Source: JASFRI01 sp050115015 (lineage in GTDB: Bacteria; Acidobacteriota; Polarisedimenticolia; CBDVAL01). Taken from it: a DNA stretch of 28,565 nt. The position numbers and the translations under genes are program-made. The notes under the pieces are model-generated. The model was not told the DNA's origin and did no database searches. It saw only the letters and a program-made list of their open reading frames with translations. Below, piece after piece: positions 15,053 through 23,919 of this stretch (the first letter of the stretch is position 1; the number at the start of each line of letters is the position of its first letter). The stretch spans positions 1 through 28,565 of the forward strand of contig JASFRI010000005.1 in the NCBI GenBank assembly GCA_050115015.1. Reading direction: 5' to 3'.

Positions 15053-16537
15053 ATGAGCGAGCGGCGCCTCCCGCCCTGGACGGTCCTCGGGCCGGCCTTC
15101 CTGATCCTGAGCGCGGTCACCTACCCGACCTTCGTCCCGGACGACCTCTACATCTACCTGCAGTTCGTCCGGAACCTCCTCGACGGGGCCGGCCCTTCGT
15201 TCAACCCCGGCCACCCCACCTACGGGTTCACCTCGGCGCTCTGGCTCGGTGTCCTGACCGCCGCGGGGGGGGTCTCGCGGCACCTCGAAGCGGCCGCGCG
15301 GGTGGCGTCCGCGGCGACGGCGGTGGCGGCGCTGGCGGGGATCGGGACGCTGGCGCGCAGGCTGTCGGGGAGCCGGGTCGCCGGCTGGGTCGCCGCGGCG
15401 CTGCTGGCGCTGGACGCCTGGTTCCTGCGCTGGGCGACCACGGGGATGGAGTCGATGGCGGCGGTGGCGCTGCTGACCGGAGGCTTCGCACGCCGCGAGC
15501 GCGAGGACGCGGCCGGGCTCTCCCCGGTGGGGTCCACGGCCCTGTTCGCCCTGCTGGCCCTGGTCCGGCCGGAGGCCTTCCTGCTGCTGGCGCTCTCCCT
15601 CGCGGACGCCGCCCTGCCCCGGAGCGACACGGGCGGTTCCTGGCGCCCGCGGCGCGCAGCGCGCGCGCTGACCACGGCCGTCGTCCTGGTCGGACCCTGG
15701 ATGCTCTACGCCGCCGTGCGCTTCGGCACGGCGGTCCCGGACACGGCCCCCGCCAAGGGGGTGCCGGGAGCCGCCGTCGTGCGCATCGCGGAGAGCCTGA
15801 TCCGGATCGCCGGCCTCGGCGGGATCACCGTCGGGATCCCGGTCCTGTTGCTGGCGTTCGCCGCGGTGACGGCCGGCGGCCCCGCGCGGCGGGCCGCGCT
15901 GGCAAGGCACCGGCTGCTCGCGGCCTGGCTGGTCAGCCTGCCCCTCCTCTACGCCCTGACCGGGGTGAAGGTCTACAGCCGCTACCTGCTGCTGGTCACG
16001 CCGCTGTGGCTCGCCGCCGGCCTGGCCGCGGGCCGGTGGGCGGCCGCCGGCCGGTGGCGCGGCGCGTGGTGGGCCGCCGCCGCGGCGGCAGCGCTGGGGA
16101 ACCTCGTGCTCACGTTCGGATGGGTGGCGCCGGCCTCCCGGGCCTACGGGCGATCGTTCCGCGCCGTGAACGTCGCCCTGGGGGAGTGGCTGGCGACGCA
16201 CACCGCCACCGACGCGCTGGTGGCCGCCGAGAACATCGGCGCCATCGCCTTCCATTCCCGTCGGCGCATCCTCGACATGAACGGCCTGATCTCGCCGGAG
16301 GTGATCCCCTTCAAGCGCGCAGGACGGGTCGACGCCTACCTGGAAAAACACCCTCCGGACTACGTGATCAAGATCGATCCCCGTCCCGACCCCTGGTCCT
16401 CCGGCGGCCCCGCCCTGGACCTGGAGGTGCTCCGGATCCTCCCCTACGAGCACATGTTCATCGACCAGAAGGCGCCGCTCTACTACACGCTCTACCGGGT
16501 GCGCGACGGGACCGACGGGAAGCCTGTGGTACGCTGA
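15053..16537 (+). CDS. GT-C family membrane glycosyltransferase (GT39/ArnT-like)
   Basis: A 494-residue integral membrane protein with the layout of lipid-linked-sugar-dependent glycosyltransferases. An N-terminal helix is followed by an acidic first periplasmic loop, FVPDDLYIYLQFVRN, whose D30-D31 pair is the usual catalytic site of GT-C enzymes, and by NPGHPTYGFTSALW, common in uncultured-bacterium homologues. About ten hydrophobic helices run to residue 360. The last 120 residues form a soluble domain (ALGEWLATHTATDALVAAENIGAIAF and ILDMNGLISPEVIPF) typical of the family. The donor would be a polyprenyl-phosphate sugar, which fits the GT2 and prenyl-phosphate genes 12 kb upstream, although that pairing is inference. 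The DUF255 gene begins 38 bases after its stop. Confidence 0.8.
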   Translation: MSERRLPPWTVLGPAFLILSAVTYPTFVPDDLYIYLQFVRNLLDGAGPSFNPGHPTYGFTSALWLGVLTAAGGVSRHLEAAARVASAATAVAALAGIGTLARRLSGSRVAGWVAAALLALDAWFLRWATTGMESMAAVALLTGGFARREREDAAGLSPVGSTALFALLALVRPEAFLLLALSLADAALPRSDTGGSWRPRRAARALTTAVVLVGPWMLYAAVRFGTAVPDTAPAKGVPGAAVVRIAESLIRIAGLGGITVGIPVLLLAFAAVTAGGPARRAALARHRLLAAWLVSLPLLYALTGVKVYSRYLLLVTPLWLAAGLAAGRWAAAGRWRGAWWAAAAAAALGNLVLTFGWVAPASRAYGRSFRAVNVALGEWLATHTATDALVAAENIGAIAFHSRRRILDMNGLISPEVIPFKRAGRVDAYLEKHPPDYVIKIDPRPDPWSSGGPALDLEVLRILPYEHMFIDQKAPLYYTLYRVRDGTDGKPVVR

Positions 16538-16575
16538 ACGGCTCGCCCCCGGACCCGACCGGGAAGGAGGTCCCC

Positions 16576-18903
16576 TTGCGACGATCCCCCCTCCTGCCGC
16601 CGCTCGTGCTCCTGGCCCTGGCCGGCGGCCCCGCGGTGGGCGGGACGGAGAAGGAGACATCCGTGCACACGAACCGTCTGGCCCTCGAGACCAGCCCCTA
16701 CCTGCTGCAGCACGCCCACAACCCCGTGGACTGGTATCCCTGGGGCGAGGAGGCCTTCCACCGCGCCCGGGCGGAGGACAAGCCGGTCTTCCTCTCCGTC
16801 GGCTACTCCACGTGCCACTGGTGCCACGTGATGGAGGTGGAGAGCTTCGAGGACGAGGAGGTGGCGGCGTTCCTCAACGAGCACTTCATCGCCATCAAGG
16901 TCGACCGGGAGGAGCTGCCGGACGTCGACGACCTCTACATGACCGTCGTGCAGCTGCTCACCGGCCGTGGGGGCTGGCCGATGTCGGTATGGCTCACGCC
17001 GGACCGCAAGCCGTTCTTCGGCGGGACCTACTTCCCGAAGGCGCAGTTCCTCCAGGTGCTGGACCGGGTGGCGACGGTGTGGCGGGAGGACCGGTCCGGG
17101 CTGCGCGCCCAGGCGGAGCGCGTGGCGGCGGCGCTGACGGCGCAGATGGGCGCCGTCGCGGCCGCGCGCGCGCTGGAGGAGGCACCCCTCGAACAGGTGG
17201 TGAAGGACCTGGCGGAGCGTTTCGACGAGGGGGACGGCGGGTTCGGCGGCGCGCCGAAGTTCCCGAACGAGACGAACCTCCTGTTGCTGCTGGGCCGCTA
17301 CGAGCGCACCGGGGATCCCGAAGCGCTGCGCATGGCGACGGTCACCCTGCGACGCATGGCGGCGGGCGGGATCTACGATCACGTGGGAGGCGGCTTTCAC
17401 CGCTATTCCGTAGACGCGGTCTGGCTCGTGCCCCACTTCGAGAAGATGCTCTACAACCAGGCGTGGCTCGGCCGGGCGTATCTGGAGGCCCACCGCCTCA
17501 CCGGCGAGCCCCGGTTCCGCCGGGTGGTGGAGGAGACCCTCGCGTACGTGGCCCGGGACATGACCGCGCCGGAGGGGGCCTTCTACACCGCCGAGGATGC
17601 GGACAGCGAGGGGGAGGAGGGCCGGTTCTACGTCTGGACCCGGCCGCAGATCGCCGCGGTGTTGACCGGGGACGGCGAGGCGGACGTGTTCTGCCGCGCG
17701 TACGGGGTCACCGATCCCGGGAACTTCGAGCAGGGCACCTCGATCCTGCACGCCGCCGAGAGCCCGGAGGCGCTGGCGGCGGCGCTGGGGACGACGCCGG
17801 GGGCGCTCGAGGAGCGCCTCGCCGGAATGCGCGCCCGGCTGCTGGAAGCCCGCGCCCGGCGGGAGCGCCCCCTTCGCGACGACAAGATCCTGACGGGCTG
17901 GAACGGGATGATGATCGGGACCTTCGCCCGGGCGGGCGAGGTCCTGGAACGGCCGGACTACGTGGCGGCGGCCGCCCGGGCCGCCGACTTCGTCCTGGAG
18001 CGCCTGCGCGGAAAGGACGGGAGCCTGCTGCGCGTCTTCCGCGGGGGCGAGGCCCGCATCCCGGCCTACCAGGAGGACCACGCCTATCTGATCGACGGCC
18101 TGCTCGAGCTCTACCGCGCCACCGGGGACCCGGCGCGGCTGGGGCAGGCCCGGGATCTGGCGGACCGGATGGTGGCGTCGTTCTGGGACGAGAGCGCGGG
18201 TGGGTTCTACGCATCCGGGGAGGCCCACGATCGGCTCCTGGTCCGGGGGAAGGAGGCCTACGACGGCGCCGTCCCCTCCGGGAACGCCGTCGCCGCGGAC
18301 GCCCTCGTCCGGCTGGCGCGCTACACGGGGGAGTCGACCTACGAGCGTCGGGCCGAGGCGACCCTCGCCGCCTTCGCGGGCGCCGTCGAACGCACCCCGC
18401 TGGCGTTCACCTACCTGCTGCACGCGGCGGACGGGCTGTGGAACGGCGAGAGCGGGGCGACGGTGACCGACCTGCGCGGCATCCTCACCGCGGCGGTGGC
18501 GCCCGGGGTGGGGCGCACCGCTCCCGGGAACGACGTCGCGTTCGACCTGCGCCTGGCGATCCGCCCCGGCTGGCACGTGAACGCCGTCCGGCCCGGGCCG
18601 GAGAACCTGATCCCCACAAGGCTCGAGGTGGAGGGGTTCGGCATTCCGCTCCGGCTGGTGGACGTCGCCCTGCCGGCCGGGGAAGCGCTCGAGCTTCCCT
18701 TCGCGGAGGGACCCGTGCGCGTCTACGAGGGAGAGCTACGGGTGCCGGTGCGCCTGGCGATCGGTCCCGGCGAGGCAGCGCCGCGGGTCGCCCGGCTGCG
18801 GCTCCACTACCAGGCCTGCGACGACCGGAAGTGCCTGGCACCGGCCGTCCTCCCGCTGTCGATCCCGCTGCTCCTGGAGCCCGGAACGGCCCCCCTTCGT
18901 TGA
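16576..18903 (+). CDS. Exported DUF255 (YyaL/SSP411-like) protein fused to a DsbD-alpha-like domain
   Basis: A 775-residue probable periplasmic redox protein. The TTG at 16576 is chosen because AAGGAGG lies five bases upstream and because the first 22 residues form a signal peptide (LLPPLVLLALAGGPAVGG). The DUF255 thioredoxin-like domain starts with TSPYLLQHAHNPVDW and has the CHWC pair at 80-83. A long alpha/alpha-barrel part follows (EDHAYLIDGLLELYRATGDP), as in YyaL and human SPATA20. After about residue 630 a separate beta-rich domain begins (LTAAVAPGVGRTAPG) and ends with YQACDDRKCLAPAVLP, which closely resembles the N-terminal DsbD alpha domain with its two cysteines. Relatives usually end before this domain. 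It may form a self-contained thiol relay. Confidence 0.85.
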   Translation: MRRSPLLPPLVLLALAGGPAVGGTEKETSVHTNRLALETSPYLLQHAHNPVDWYPWGEEAFHRARAEDKPVFLSVGYSTCHWCHVMEVESFEDEEVAAFLNEHFIAIKVDREELPDVDDLYMTVVQLLTGRGGWPMSVWLTPDRKPFFGGTYFPKAQFLQVLDRVATVWREDRSGLRAQAERVAAALTAQMGAVAAARALEEAPLEQVVKDLAERFDEGDGGFGGAPKFPNETNLLLLLGRYERTGDPEALRMATVTLRRMAAGGIYDHVGGGFHRYSVDAVWLVPHFEKMLYNQAWLGRAYLEAHRLTGEPRFRRVVEETLAYVARDMTAPEGAFYTAEDADSEGEEGRFYVWTRPQIAAVLTGDGEADVFCRAYGVTDPGNFEQGTSILHAAESPEALAAALGTTPGALEERLAGMRARLLEARARRERPLRDDKILTGWNGMMIGTFARAGEVLERPDYVAAAARAADFVLERLRGKDGSLLRVFRGGEARIPAYQEDHAYLIDGLLELYRATGDPARLGQARDLADRMVASFWDESAGGFYASGEAHDRLLVRGKEAYDGAVPSGNAVAADALVRLARYTGESTYERRAEATLAAFAGAVERTPLAFTYLLHAADGLWNGESGATVTDLRGILTAAVAPGVGRTAPGNDVAFDLRLAIRPGWHVNAVRPGPENLIPTRLEVEGFGIPLRLVDVALPAGEALELPFAEGPVRVYEGELRVPVRLAIGPGEAAPRVARLRLHYQACDDRKCLAPAVLPLSIPLLLEPGTAPLR

Positions 18904-18927
18904 TCCCCGCGTCGCCCCTGCGATAAT
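18900..18927 (+). promoter_or_regulatory. Possible promoter upstream of the YifB gene
   Basis: TTGATC, a 16-base spacer, and GATAAT preceded by TG at the extended -10 position. It overlaps the stop of the DUF255 gene and would give a leader of about 70 bases that contains the hairpin at 18945-18974. Confidence 0.4.
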
Positions 18928-18944
18928 CTCCTCCGGGGAAGAGA

Positions 18945-18974
18945 GGGCCGGCAGCCTTCGCGGGCGGCCGGCCC
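18945..18974 (+). terminator. GC-rich hairpin, terminator or leader attenuator
   Basis: GGGCCGGC and GCCGGCCC form a perfect eight-base stem around a 14-base loop, followed by TTCCTT. It lies 42 bases after the DUF255 stop and 33 bases before the YifB start. It could end the upstream transcript or sit in the YifB leader. The weak T run makes intrinsic termination uncertain. Confidence 0.5.
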
Positions 18975-19006
18975 TTCCTTGCGTACGGTCGCCCGGGGGA
19001 GGCCCG

Positions 19007-20563
19007 ATGGCGATCTGTCGCACGCTGGGCACGGCCCTGCTGGGGATCGAGGCGGTGGTCGTGGAGGTGGAGGTGGACTCCAGGCTCGGAGTCCCCGCGG
19101 TGCTGACCGTCGGACTGCCCGACGCGGCGGTGCGCGAGAGCGAGGACCGGGTGCGCGCCGCGATCCGGAACTCGGGGTATGAGTTTCCCGGCACCCGGCT
19201 CACCGTGAACCTGGCGCCGGCGGACCTGCGGAAGGCGGGCTCGCGGCTGGACCTGCCGGTGGCCGTCGCCATCCTGGGGATCCAGGGTGCCGTGAGCCGG
19301 GCGGACATCGCCGATCATCTCCTGCTCGGGGAGCTGTCCCTGGACGGCCGCCTGCGGGCGGTGCCCGGCGCGCTGCCGGCGGCCCTCACCGCGCGGCGGC
19401 GCGGGATGCGGGGCCTCATCCTGCCCCGGGCGAACGCCGCCGAGGCCGCGGCGGTGGGCGGGCTGCAGGTGCTCCCCGCCGACCGGCTGCCCGAGGTGGT
19501 GGCCCATCTGAACGGGGCGGGGTCGCTGCGGCCCGCGGAGCCGGCGGCCCGGGGACGGCCGGGCGGCGGGGAAGGCTCGCCCGATCTGCACGAGGTGAAG
19601 GGTCAGGAGGTGGCGCGCCGGGCGCTCGAGGTGGCCGCGGCGGGCGGGCACAACCTGCTGCTCCTGGGGCCCCCCGGGACCGGCAAGACGATGCTGGCCC
19701 GGCGGCTGCCGACGATCCTGCCCCCCCTCGACGAGGCGACCGCGGTGGAGGTGGCGTGCATCCGCTCCGCCGCCGGGGACCCCGCGCTCCGCGAGGGGAT
19801 CTCCTTCGAGCAGCCGTTCCGCGCCCCGCACCACAGCGTCTCTGTCGCCGGCATGGTCGGCGGCGGCGCGCTGCCCCGGCCCGGAGAGGTCTCCCTGGCC
19901 CACCGGGGTGTCCTGTTCCTCGACGAGATGCCGGAGTTCGGCCGGACGGCGCTGGAGGCGCTGCGCCAGCCCCTGGAGGACGGCCGGATCACCCTGTGCC
20001 GGGCCCAGCGCACCCTCACGTTCCCCGCCGCCTTCGCGCTGGTGGGGGCGATGAACCCCTGTCCCTGCGGGTTTCGCGGCGATCCGCGCCGGGACTGCCG
20101 CTGCGACGCCCGGGGGATCGAGCGCTACCGCTCGCGCCTGTCGGGTCCCCTCCTGGACCGCATCGACCTGCACGTGGAGGTCCCGCCCCTGGGGTTCCGG
20201 GAGATGATCCATGCGCCGGCGGGGGAGGCCTCCGCCCCGGTCCGGGCGCGGGTCGTCCGGGCCCGGGAGATCCAGGCCGCGCGGTTCGAGGGCGACGGTC
20301 AGGCGGCGCGCGGGAACGGGCGCCATGACCCGACGAACGCCCGTCTCGGGCGGGAGGCGCTGGGGCGCTGGGCGGCCCTGGACGCCGCGGGTCGGCGGCT
20401 GCTGGAGTCGGCGATGGAGACGCTGGGGCTGTCGGCGCGCGCCCACGACCGGGTGCTCCGGGTCTCCCGCACCCTCGCCGACCTCGACGGCGCGGACGCG
20501 GTGCGGGCGCGGCACCTCGCCGAGGCGATCCACTACCGGGTCCTGGACCGGTCGGGGGGGTAA
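19007..20563 (+). CDS. YifB/ComM-family Mg-chelatase-like AAA ATPase
   Basis: A 518-residue hexameric AAA+ helicase-like protein; ComM members promote branch migration during natural transformation and recombination. The N-terminal Lon-protease-like S5 domain fold (about 1-170) has VGLPDAAVRESEDRVRAA and LTVNLAPADLRKAG. The AAA core has Walker A GPPGTGKT at 221-228, Walker B FLDEMPEF near 304-311, and the family's cysteine cluster CPCGFRGDPRRDCRC near 345. The C-terminal Mg_chelatase_C domain contains LSARAHDRVLRVSRTLADL. The start ATG at 19007 follows GGGGGAGGCCCG. The gene is complete. Whether it acts in DNA uptake here is unknown; recG and mutS in the same window are also recombination or repair genes, but not adjacent. 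Confidence 0.92.
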   Translation: MAICRTLGTALLGIEAVVVEVEVDSRLGVPAVLTVGLPDAAVRESEDRVRAAIRNSGYEFPGTRLTVNLAPADLRKAGSRLDLPVAVAILGIQGAVSRADIADHLLLGELSLDGRLRAVPGALPAALTARRRGMRGLILPRANAAEAAAVGGLQVLPADRLPEVVAHLNGAGSLRPAEPAARGRPGGGEGSPDLHEVKGQEVARRALEVAAAGGHNLLLLGPPGTGKTMLARRLPTILPPLDEATAVEVACIRSAAGDPALREGISFEQPFRAPHHSVSVAGMVGGGALPRPGEVSLAHRGVLFLDEMPEFGRTALEALRQPLEDGRITLCRAQRTLTFPAAFALVGAMNPCPCGFRGDPRRDCRCDARGIERYRSRLSGPLLDRIDLHVEVPPLGFREMIHAPAGEASAPVRARVVRAREIQAARFEGDGQAARGNGRHDPTNARLGREALGRWAALDAAGRRLLESAMETLGLSARAHDRVLRVSRTLADLDGADAVRARHLAEAIHYRVLDRSGG

Positions 20564-20640
20564 GCGGGAGCGCGCGGAAGCGTCCCGGATTCGAACTTCC
20601 ATCCATCGCGGCCCGCCGCCGCGGCGGTCCGGCGACCGCC

Positions 20641-21606
20641 TCAGGGCTCGGGGTCGTTCAGGCGCTCGAGGTTGCGGCGGGCGGACTCGGATCCGGGATC
20701 GATGGCCAGGGCCGCGAGGAAGTCCGCCGCCGCGCCGTCGGGGTCGCCGAGCCGGGCCCGGCAGACCCCGCGGTTGTTCAGGGAGGGGACGTCGTTGGGG
20801 TTGAGGTCCAGCGCCTTGCCGAGGACGCGGATGGCGTCGGCGCAGCGGTCCTCCGCCATCCATTGCCGGCCGAGGTTGTAGAACGCGGTGGGGTTCCGGG
20901 GGTCGAGCTGGATCGCGGTGGTGTAGAGCCGCTCCGCCCGGGGGCCGTGTCCCTTGCGGGTCTCCAGGGTGCCGAGGTTGTTGACGATCTGGCTGAGAAA
21001 CCGATCCGCATCGAGATCCGCCAGGAAGACCCCCGCGGCCTCGGAGCGGGGATCGATACGATCGCGCTCCCGGTAGTGCTCGTCCGGGATGTCGCGCCCC
21101 TCCGCCAGCAGCTCGATGTTGATCCGGTGCGTCTCGTCGCGGTAGCGCAGCAGCACGTGCTCCGGGGTGTTCACGCCGTGGATCGGCAGGCCGAGGCCCT
21201 CGGCGATCCCGAGGTAGATCAGCGCCAGCCCGGTGCAGTAGCCGCGGCGCCGGCGGAGCACACGGTCGGGGAACAGGTTTGCCGGGTCGCGCAGGTCCAG
21301 GTCCGCGGTGAACCCCTCCTCGTCGAAGAAGAACCGGTTGAGGCGCTCCACCCGGAGCCGGGGATCCTCGATCCCCGCCAGGTGGCCGCGGGCCCGGCGG
21401 GTGAGGGCATCGATCCGGGCGCGGGTGCGGGCCGGATCGAAGGACGGCTCCTCGTCCTGGAACAGCGCCAGGGCGCGATCCAGGACCGCGTCCGGCGCGG
21501 GAGCCGTGGCCGGGGTTGGGGACGGGGGGACCCGGCCCGGGCCGCAGGACGCCAGGAGCAGGCCCAGGCAGGCCGCGAACCGCCGGGTTGGGTGGAGCGC
21601 GGGCAA
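20641..21606 (-). CDS. SirB1-type transglutaminase-like/TPR lipoprotein
   Basis: A 321-residue predicted lipoprotein. The lipobox LLASC places the lipidated cysteine at 21, and a Pro/Ala-rich linker (25-40) follows. Residues about 45-200 resemble the transglutaminase-like SirB1 domain, with RRGYCTGLALIYLGIAEGLG holding the candidate nucleophile C124, and TPEHVLLRY holding H150. The C-terminal 110 residues form TPR repeats (RAERLYTTAIQLDPRNPTAFYNLG and ADAIRVLGKALDLNPND). SirB1 proteins are poorly characterised; the substrate is unknown. The start lies four bases after the stop of the phosphatase gene, so the two are probably co-transcribed and the lipoprotein may feed envelope state into the signalling block. 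Confidence 0.8.
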   Translation of the reverse strand: MPALHPTRRFAACLGLLLASCGPGRVPPSPTPATAPAPDAVLDRALALFQDEEPSFDPARTRARIDALTRRARGHLAGIEDPRLRVERLNRFFFDEEGFTADLDLRDPANLFPDRVLRRRRGYCTGLALIYLGIAEGLGLPIHGVNTPEHVLLRYRDETHRINIELLAEGRDIPDEHYRERDRIDPRSEAAGVFLADLDADRFLSQIVNNLGTLETRKGHGPRAERLYTTAIQLDPRNPTAFYNLGRQWMAEDRCADAIRVLGKALDLNPNDVPSLNNRGVCRARLGDPDGAAADFLAALAIDPGSESARRNLERLNDPEP

Positions 21607-21610
21607 GGGA

Positions 21611-23350
21611 TCAGGCGCGCTTGAGGACCGTCAGCGTCACGTCGTCGAACTGTGGGGCCGTTCCCATGAACGTCTCCACGCTCTCGTGGATCGCCTCGCG
21701 GATGCGTTCGGCCGTCTCCGCACGGTTCTCGCGAACGACCTCGATGAGGCGCTCGTCGCCGTACTCCTCCTCGGCCTCGTTCTGACTCTCGGTGATCCCG
21801 TCGCTGAAGGTGACCAGCACGTCACCGTTCGCGAGGGTCACCTCCTCCGAGGCGAACGCCGCGTCGGCGAGGATCCCCAGGATCATCCCGCCTGTCCGCA
21901 GGCGCTCCACCGAGCCGTCGGCGCGCAGCAGGATCGGCGGGTTGTGCCCCGCGTTCGTGTACACGAGCCGGCCGCTCGGCCCGTCGATGCGCCCGAGGAA
22001 GAACGTGATGAAGTTGTTGGCCATCGAGTTCGCCACCACGGCGTGGTTGAGCCGGGAGACGAGCTCCGGCAGCGGCAGATCGAGCGTGACGTGGGCCCGG
22101 AACGAGGCCTGCAGCGTCGCCATCAGGAGGGCCGCGCCCATCCCCTTCCCGGAGACGTCGCCGATGGCGACGGCGAGCTCGGTGGCCCCGAGCGGGAGGA
22201 AGTCGTAGTAGTCGCCCCCGACCTCCCGGCACGGCAGGCTGTGGCCGGTGATCTCATACCCGTCGAAGGGGGGTGCCGCCGCGGGGAGCAGCCGCCGCTG
22301 GATCTGGGCCGCCGTCTCCAGCTCCCGCTGCATCTGCTTGTTGCGCTGCTCCTCCATGAACAGCCGCACGTTCTCGATCTTGACCGCGGCCAGGTTCGCC
22401 AGCAGGGTGAGCAGGCGGAGGTCGTCCTTGTCGAACTTTCCCGGGGCCCCCAGCGAGTCCACGTAGACCAGGCCGATGACCTCCTTGTTGTTCCAGAGGG
22501 GCACGCAGAGGGCCGACTTGATCCCCTGGATCTGGATCGACTCCCGGGAGGAGAAGCGCTCGTCGGCCTGGGTGTCGCTGGTCATCACGGACTGCTGCCC
22601 GCCGACCACCGCCTCGGTGATCGCCCGGCTCAGCTGGATCTGGTCGCTGGCGCCGCCGCGCCCCTCGCGGACCACCTTGGCCTTGAGCCGCGGCGGCTCC
22701 CCCTCCAGCAGCATCACCGTGCCGCGGTCCGGGGAGAGGGCCTCGAAGACCATGTCCATGACCACCTCGAGGGTCTCGTCGAGAGGCCGGTGGGAGAGCA
22801 TCTCGTTCGCCGCCCGGGTGAGGACCCCGAAGGCGCGCCCCTGGGGCGAGGTCCGCTCGCCGCTGGGGCGGGAGCGGGTGCGCCGGAAGGTGGCGATCGG
22901 GGAGGTGATGATCTCTCCGAGGGGCATCACCACGGTGTTCGACGGGGTTCCCGCCTCGTCGATGACGACCTCCGACTCCGGCTCCACCGTGAAGAAGATG
23001 ACCGTCTCCCCGAGGCTCACGCGGTCGCCGGGCCGGAGGTCCATGGCCTGGCTGAGCAGCTCGCCGTTCAGGCTGGTCCCGTTCCGGGAGCCCACGTCCC
23101 GGATCAGGTACTGGTCTCCCTCGCGCACGAACTCCGCGTGAAAGCGGGAGAGGGACGGGTCGAAGGAGAGGTGGATGTCGTTCCGCGAGGAACGCCCCAC
23201 CCGGATCACGTCCTTGTCGAACGGGACCTGGTAGCGCTTCCCCGTGCTGGGCTGGACCGTCAGGTAGGGCATCGACTCCTCGGGCAGGAACTGGCTCTCC
23301 AGAGTTTGGCGATTATTCCCTGTCCTGTCAAGGAGTTGGTTCGGTTTCAT
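21611..23350 (-). CDS. FHA-GAF-SpoIIE/PP2C-type serine phosphatase
   Basis: A 579-residue soluble signalling phosphatase that would dephosphorylate a STAS anti-anti-sigma protein. An N-terminal FHA domain (about 48-122) has VGRSSRNDI, LSRFH and GSRNGT, the phosphothreonine-binding signature. A GAF domain (about 175-330) contains GIKSALCVPLWNNKEVIGLVYV. A coiled linker with ETAAQIQRRLLP leads into the PP2C/RsbU domain, whose metal ligands are intact: D380 in REVGGDYYDF, GDVSGKG at 397-403, D517 in FSDGITES, and D570 in FDDVTL. The ATG at 23350 is preceded by GGGAGG at good spacing; a second ATG 26 codons later (MPYLTVQP) with GAGGAG before it is an alternative. It diverges from the RsbW-like kinase gene. 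Confidence 0.9.
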   Translation of the reverse strand: MKPNQLLDRTGNNRQTLESQFLPEESMPYLTVQPSTGKRYQVPFDKDVIRVGRSSRNDIHLSFDPSLSRFHAEFVREGDQYLIRDVGSRNGTSLNGELLSQAMDLRPGDRVSLGETVIFFTVEPESEVVIDEAGTPSNTVVMPLGEIITSPIATFRRTRSRPSGERTSPQGRAFGVLTRAANEMLSHRPLDETLEVVMDMVFEALSPDRGTVMLLEGEPPRLKAKVVREGRGGASDQIQLSRAITEAVVGGQQSVMTSDTQADERFSSRESIQIQGIKSALCVPLWNNKEVIGLVYVDSLGAPGKFDKDDLRLLTLLANLAAVKIENVRLFMEEQRNKQMQRELETAAQIQRRLLPAAAPPFDGYEITGHSLPCREVGGDYYDFLPLGATELAVAIGDVSGKGMGAALLMATLQASFRAHVTLDLPLPELVSRLNHAVVANSMANNFITFFLGRIDGPSGRLVYTNAGHNPPILLRADGSVERLRTGGMILGILADAAFASEEVTLANGDVLVTFSDGITESQNEAEEEYGDERLIEVVRENRAETAERIREAIHESVETFMGTAPQFDDVTLTVLKRA

Positions 23351-23351
23351 G

Positions 23352-23381
23352 TTGACACCCTCCCGGGGCATCGTCTATGCT
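23352..23381 (+). promoter_or_regulatory. Promoter of the kinase-STAS pair
   Basis: A perfect TTGACA at 23352-23357, an 18-base spacer and TATGCT at 23376-23381. The -35 box overlaps the start region of the divergent phosphatase gene, so the two directions may be linked. The transcript would start near 23388 with a 70-base leader. Confidence 0.5.
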
Positions 23382-23459
23382 GTGCGCCACACTTCAGGGT
23401 CGACCGGCACGCGGCGGAGGGGCCGTCCGGTCCCGTATCCTGATTCTCGTCACCAAGAC

Positions 23460-23876
23460 ATGTCCTCGGGCCACCAGATCGAGATCGCGTTCCAGAGCAA
23501 GGTGGAGTACCTGAACCTCGTCCACGCCGTCACCGACGAGATGGCGCGGCTTGCGGGGTTCGACGGGGACCAGTCCCTGAACATCAGCCTGGCCGTGCGG
23601 GAGGCGGCCACGAACGCGGTGATCCACGGGAACCAGGGCGACGAGAGCAAGCTGGTGCGGGTGCGCTTCGGCATCGATGACGGCACCCTGAGGATCTGCG
23701 TCCACGACCAGGGCGGCGGGTTCGTGCCGGAAGCGGTGGCCGACCCCCGGGATCCCCTCAACGTGGCCAGGACGAGCGGGCGCGGCATCTTCCTCATGCG
23801 CAGTTTCATGGACGAGGTGACCTTCTCCGCCGATGACGGGGAGGGGATGAACGTCTGCATGGCAAAGAAGGCCTGA
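23460..23876 (+). CDS. RsbW/SpoIIAB-like anti-sigma serine kinase (HATPase_c)
   Basis: A 138-residue GHKL-fold ATPase of the anti-sigma factor kinase group. The N box VREAATNAVIHGN includes E48 (the candidate general base) and N52 (Mg binding); the G1 box is VHDQGGGF with D83, and the G2 region is TSGRGIFLMRSFMDEV. In the partner-switching scheme it phosphorylates the STAS protein and binds a sigma factor or another output. The ATG at 23460 is placed by homology; no ribosome site is evident, which is unusual for the region, and an open frame continues upstream without family-like residues. The STAS gene begins 43 bases downstream. No sigma factor gene is seen in the window, so the target is unknown. 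Confidence 0.85.
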   Translation: MSSGHQIEIAFQSKVEYLNLVHAVTDEMARLAGFDGDQSLNISLAVREAATNAVIHGNQGDESKLVRVRFGIDDGTLRICVHDQGGGFVPEAVADPRDPLNVARTSGRGIFLMRSFMDEVTFSADDGEGMNVCMAKKA

Positions 23877-23919
23877 GCCGGTCGCGCGGCGGCCGGCGGG
23901 CTCGAGAATCGGAGGCAGC

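Noticed and set aside
20588..20604. A TTCGAAT stretch (minus strand) resembling a tRNA T loop
   Set aside because: The flanking bases do not form a T-arm stem, and no acceptor, D or anticodon arms can be built around it.
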